DNA of 13,436 nt from Nocardioidaceae bacterium (GTDB taxonomy: Bacteria; Actinomycetota; Actinomycetes; Propionibacteriales; Nocardioidaceae): the NCBI GenBank assembly GCA_013696015.1, contig JACCZI010000292.1, positions 1 to 13,436 on the forward strand, given 5' to 3'. The position numbers were made by a program, and so were the translations under genes. A model generated the notes under the pieces. That model had not been told where the DNA came from and did not search any database. It saw only the letters and a program-made list of their open reading frames with translations. Shown in pieces: positions 13,196 through 13,436 of the stretch (position 1 is its first letter; each line of letters starts with the position of its first letter).

Positions 13196-13330
13196 CCCGG
13201 CACCCGGGAGCCAGGTCGCGTCGCCTCACGTTTCGCTGATGTTCACCGTCTGTGTGCGGGCTTCCGCACCCCGGGCCACGCACGCTGGTTAGCGTCCCCA
13301 ATGATGCCGACCTGACCGGAGAGAGACCCC
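13196..13330. other. Rest of the region upstream of the cold-shock gene
   Basis: No protein gene of convincing character is seen here. It holds a perfect hairpin GTGCGG-GCTT-CCGCAC at 13254-13269 of unknown role, and a TAGCGT box at 13290-13295 that could be a plus-strand -10 for the microprotein downstream, without a recognisable -35. A stem of 7 bases, CGGGTGC at 13173-13179 with GCACCCG at 13200-13206, bridges into the cold-shock promoter. No known riboswitch is recognised. Confidence 0.3.
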
Positions 13331-13429
13331 GTGCGGACGGCCGGCTTCACGGTGCTGGCGATCACCGGCGGGATCGGCGTGTTCCTGGGCTGGAAGGCGC
13401 TGCCGGTCCTCCGCGAACTGGGATGGTAG
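13331..13429 (+). CDS. Small single-span membrane protein, 32 residues
   Basis: A frame from GTG 13331 to TAG 13429 encodes a basic start (RT), a hydrophobic span at about residues 4-20 (AGFTVLAITGGIGVFLG) and a C-terminus WKALPVLRELGW. It is preceded by GGAG ten bases upstream and by a TAGCGT -10-like box about 35 bases upstream, so it has its own expression signals. The layout resembles small actinobacterial one-span proteins of about 32 residues (DUF6893-like), but I cannot confirm membership. Role unknown; probably inserted in the cytoplasmic membrane. Confidence 0.55.
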   Translation: MRTAGFTVLAITGGIGVFLGWKALPVLRELGW

Positions 13430-13436
13430 TTCTTCA

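Noticed and set aside
13165..13270. Possible riboswitch upstream of the cold-shock gene
   Set aside because: Several short GC stems exist, but most of this stretch lies upstream of the predicted transcript start and no known aptamer core is recognisable.
1..13436. Mobile element, CRISPR array, tRNA/rRNA or defence island
   Set aside because: No transposase, integrase, terminal repeats, spaced direct repeats, cloverleaf or known defence gene was seen on either strand.

Overview
The window is high-GC DNA with many GTG starts, heavy gene packing and several 1-4 base gene overlaps. It carries a mycothiol-dependent isomerase-family protein, DUF2530 and DUF3027 proteins and an actinobacterial type of extended cold-shock protein. 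Together these point to the chromosome of an actinomycete (Actinomycetota); I cannot name the genus. I see no transposase, integrase, phage gene, tRNA, rRNA or CRISPR, and no frameshifted gene, so this looks like a chromosomal housekeeping or accessory region rather than an island.

Layout. (1) Positions 1-4628 form a run of minus-strand genes. Reading in the direction of transcription: a MarR-family regulator overlapping an MFS exporter by 4 bases, a maleylpyruvate-isomerase-family (DinB-like) protein, then a tight group made of a LigT-like 2H phosphoesterase, a 30-residue single-span membrane protein, a class I methyltransferase and the first 21 residues of a probable lipoprotein cut by the window edge. 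An inverted repeat that fits a MarR operator overlaps the regulator's start. (2) Positions 4703-7258: a DUF2530 membrane protein on plus converges on a DUF3027 protein on minus, which diverges from a second MFS transporter on plus. (3) Positions 7301-9211, minus: a fused HAD phosphatase/LarE-like sulfur transferase followed by a cold-shock-domain protein with a C-terminal extension. (4) Positions 9496-12724, plus: a soluble diguanylate cyclase with a helical-repeat N-terminus, an unrecognised 124-residue protein, and a MalY/PatB-type cystathionine beta-lyase whose GTG overlaps the stop before it. (5) A strong hairpin separates this unit from a classical 67-residue cold-shock protein on minus. 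That gene has a good sigma-70-type promoter and a leader of about 157 bases containing a terminator-like hairpin. (6) The window ends with a 32-residue membrane microprotein on plus.

How parts may work together. MarR plus MFS is a standard self-regulated efflux pair. LigT, the membrane microprotein and the methyltransferase are probably co-translated, but their shared task is unknown. The LigT copy has lost its second catalytic histidine motif. The HAD-LarE fusion has no larA, larB or larC beside it, so its sulfur-transfer target is open. The clearest things to follow up are that fusion, the degenerate LigT, the cold-shock leader RNA and the two microproteins.
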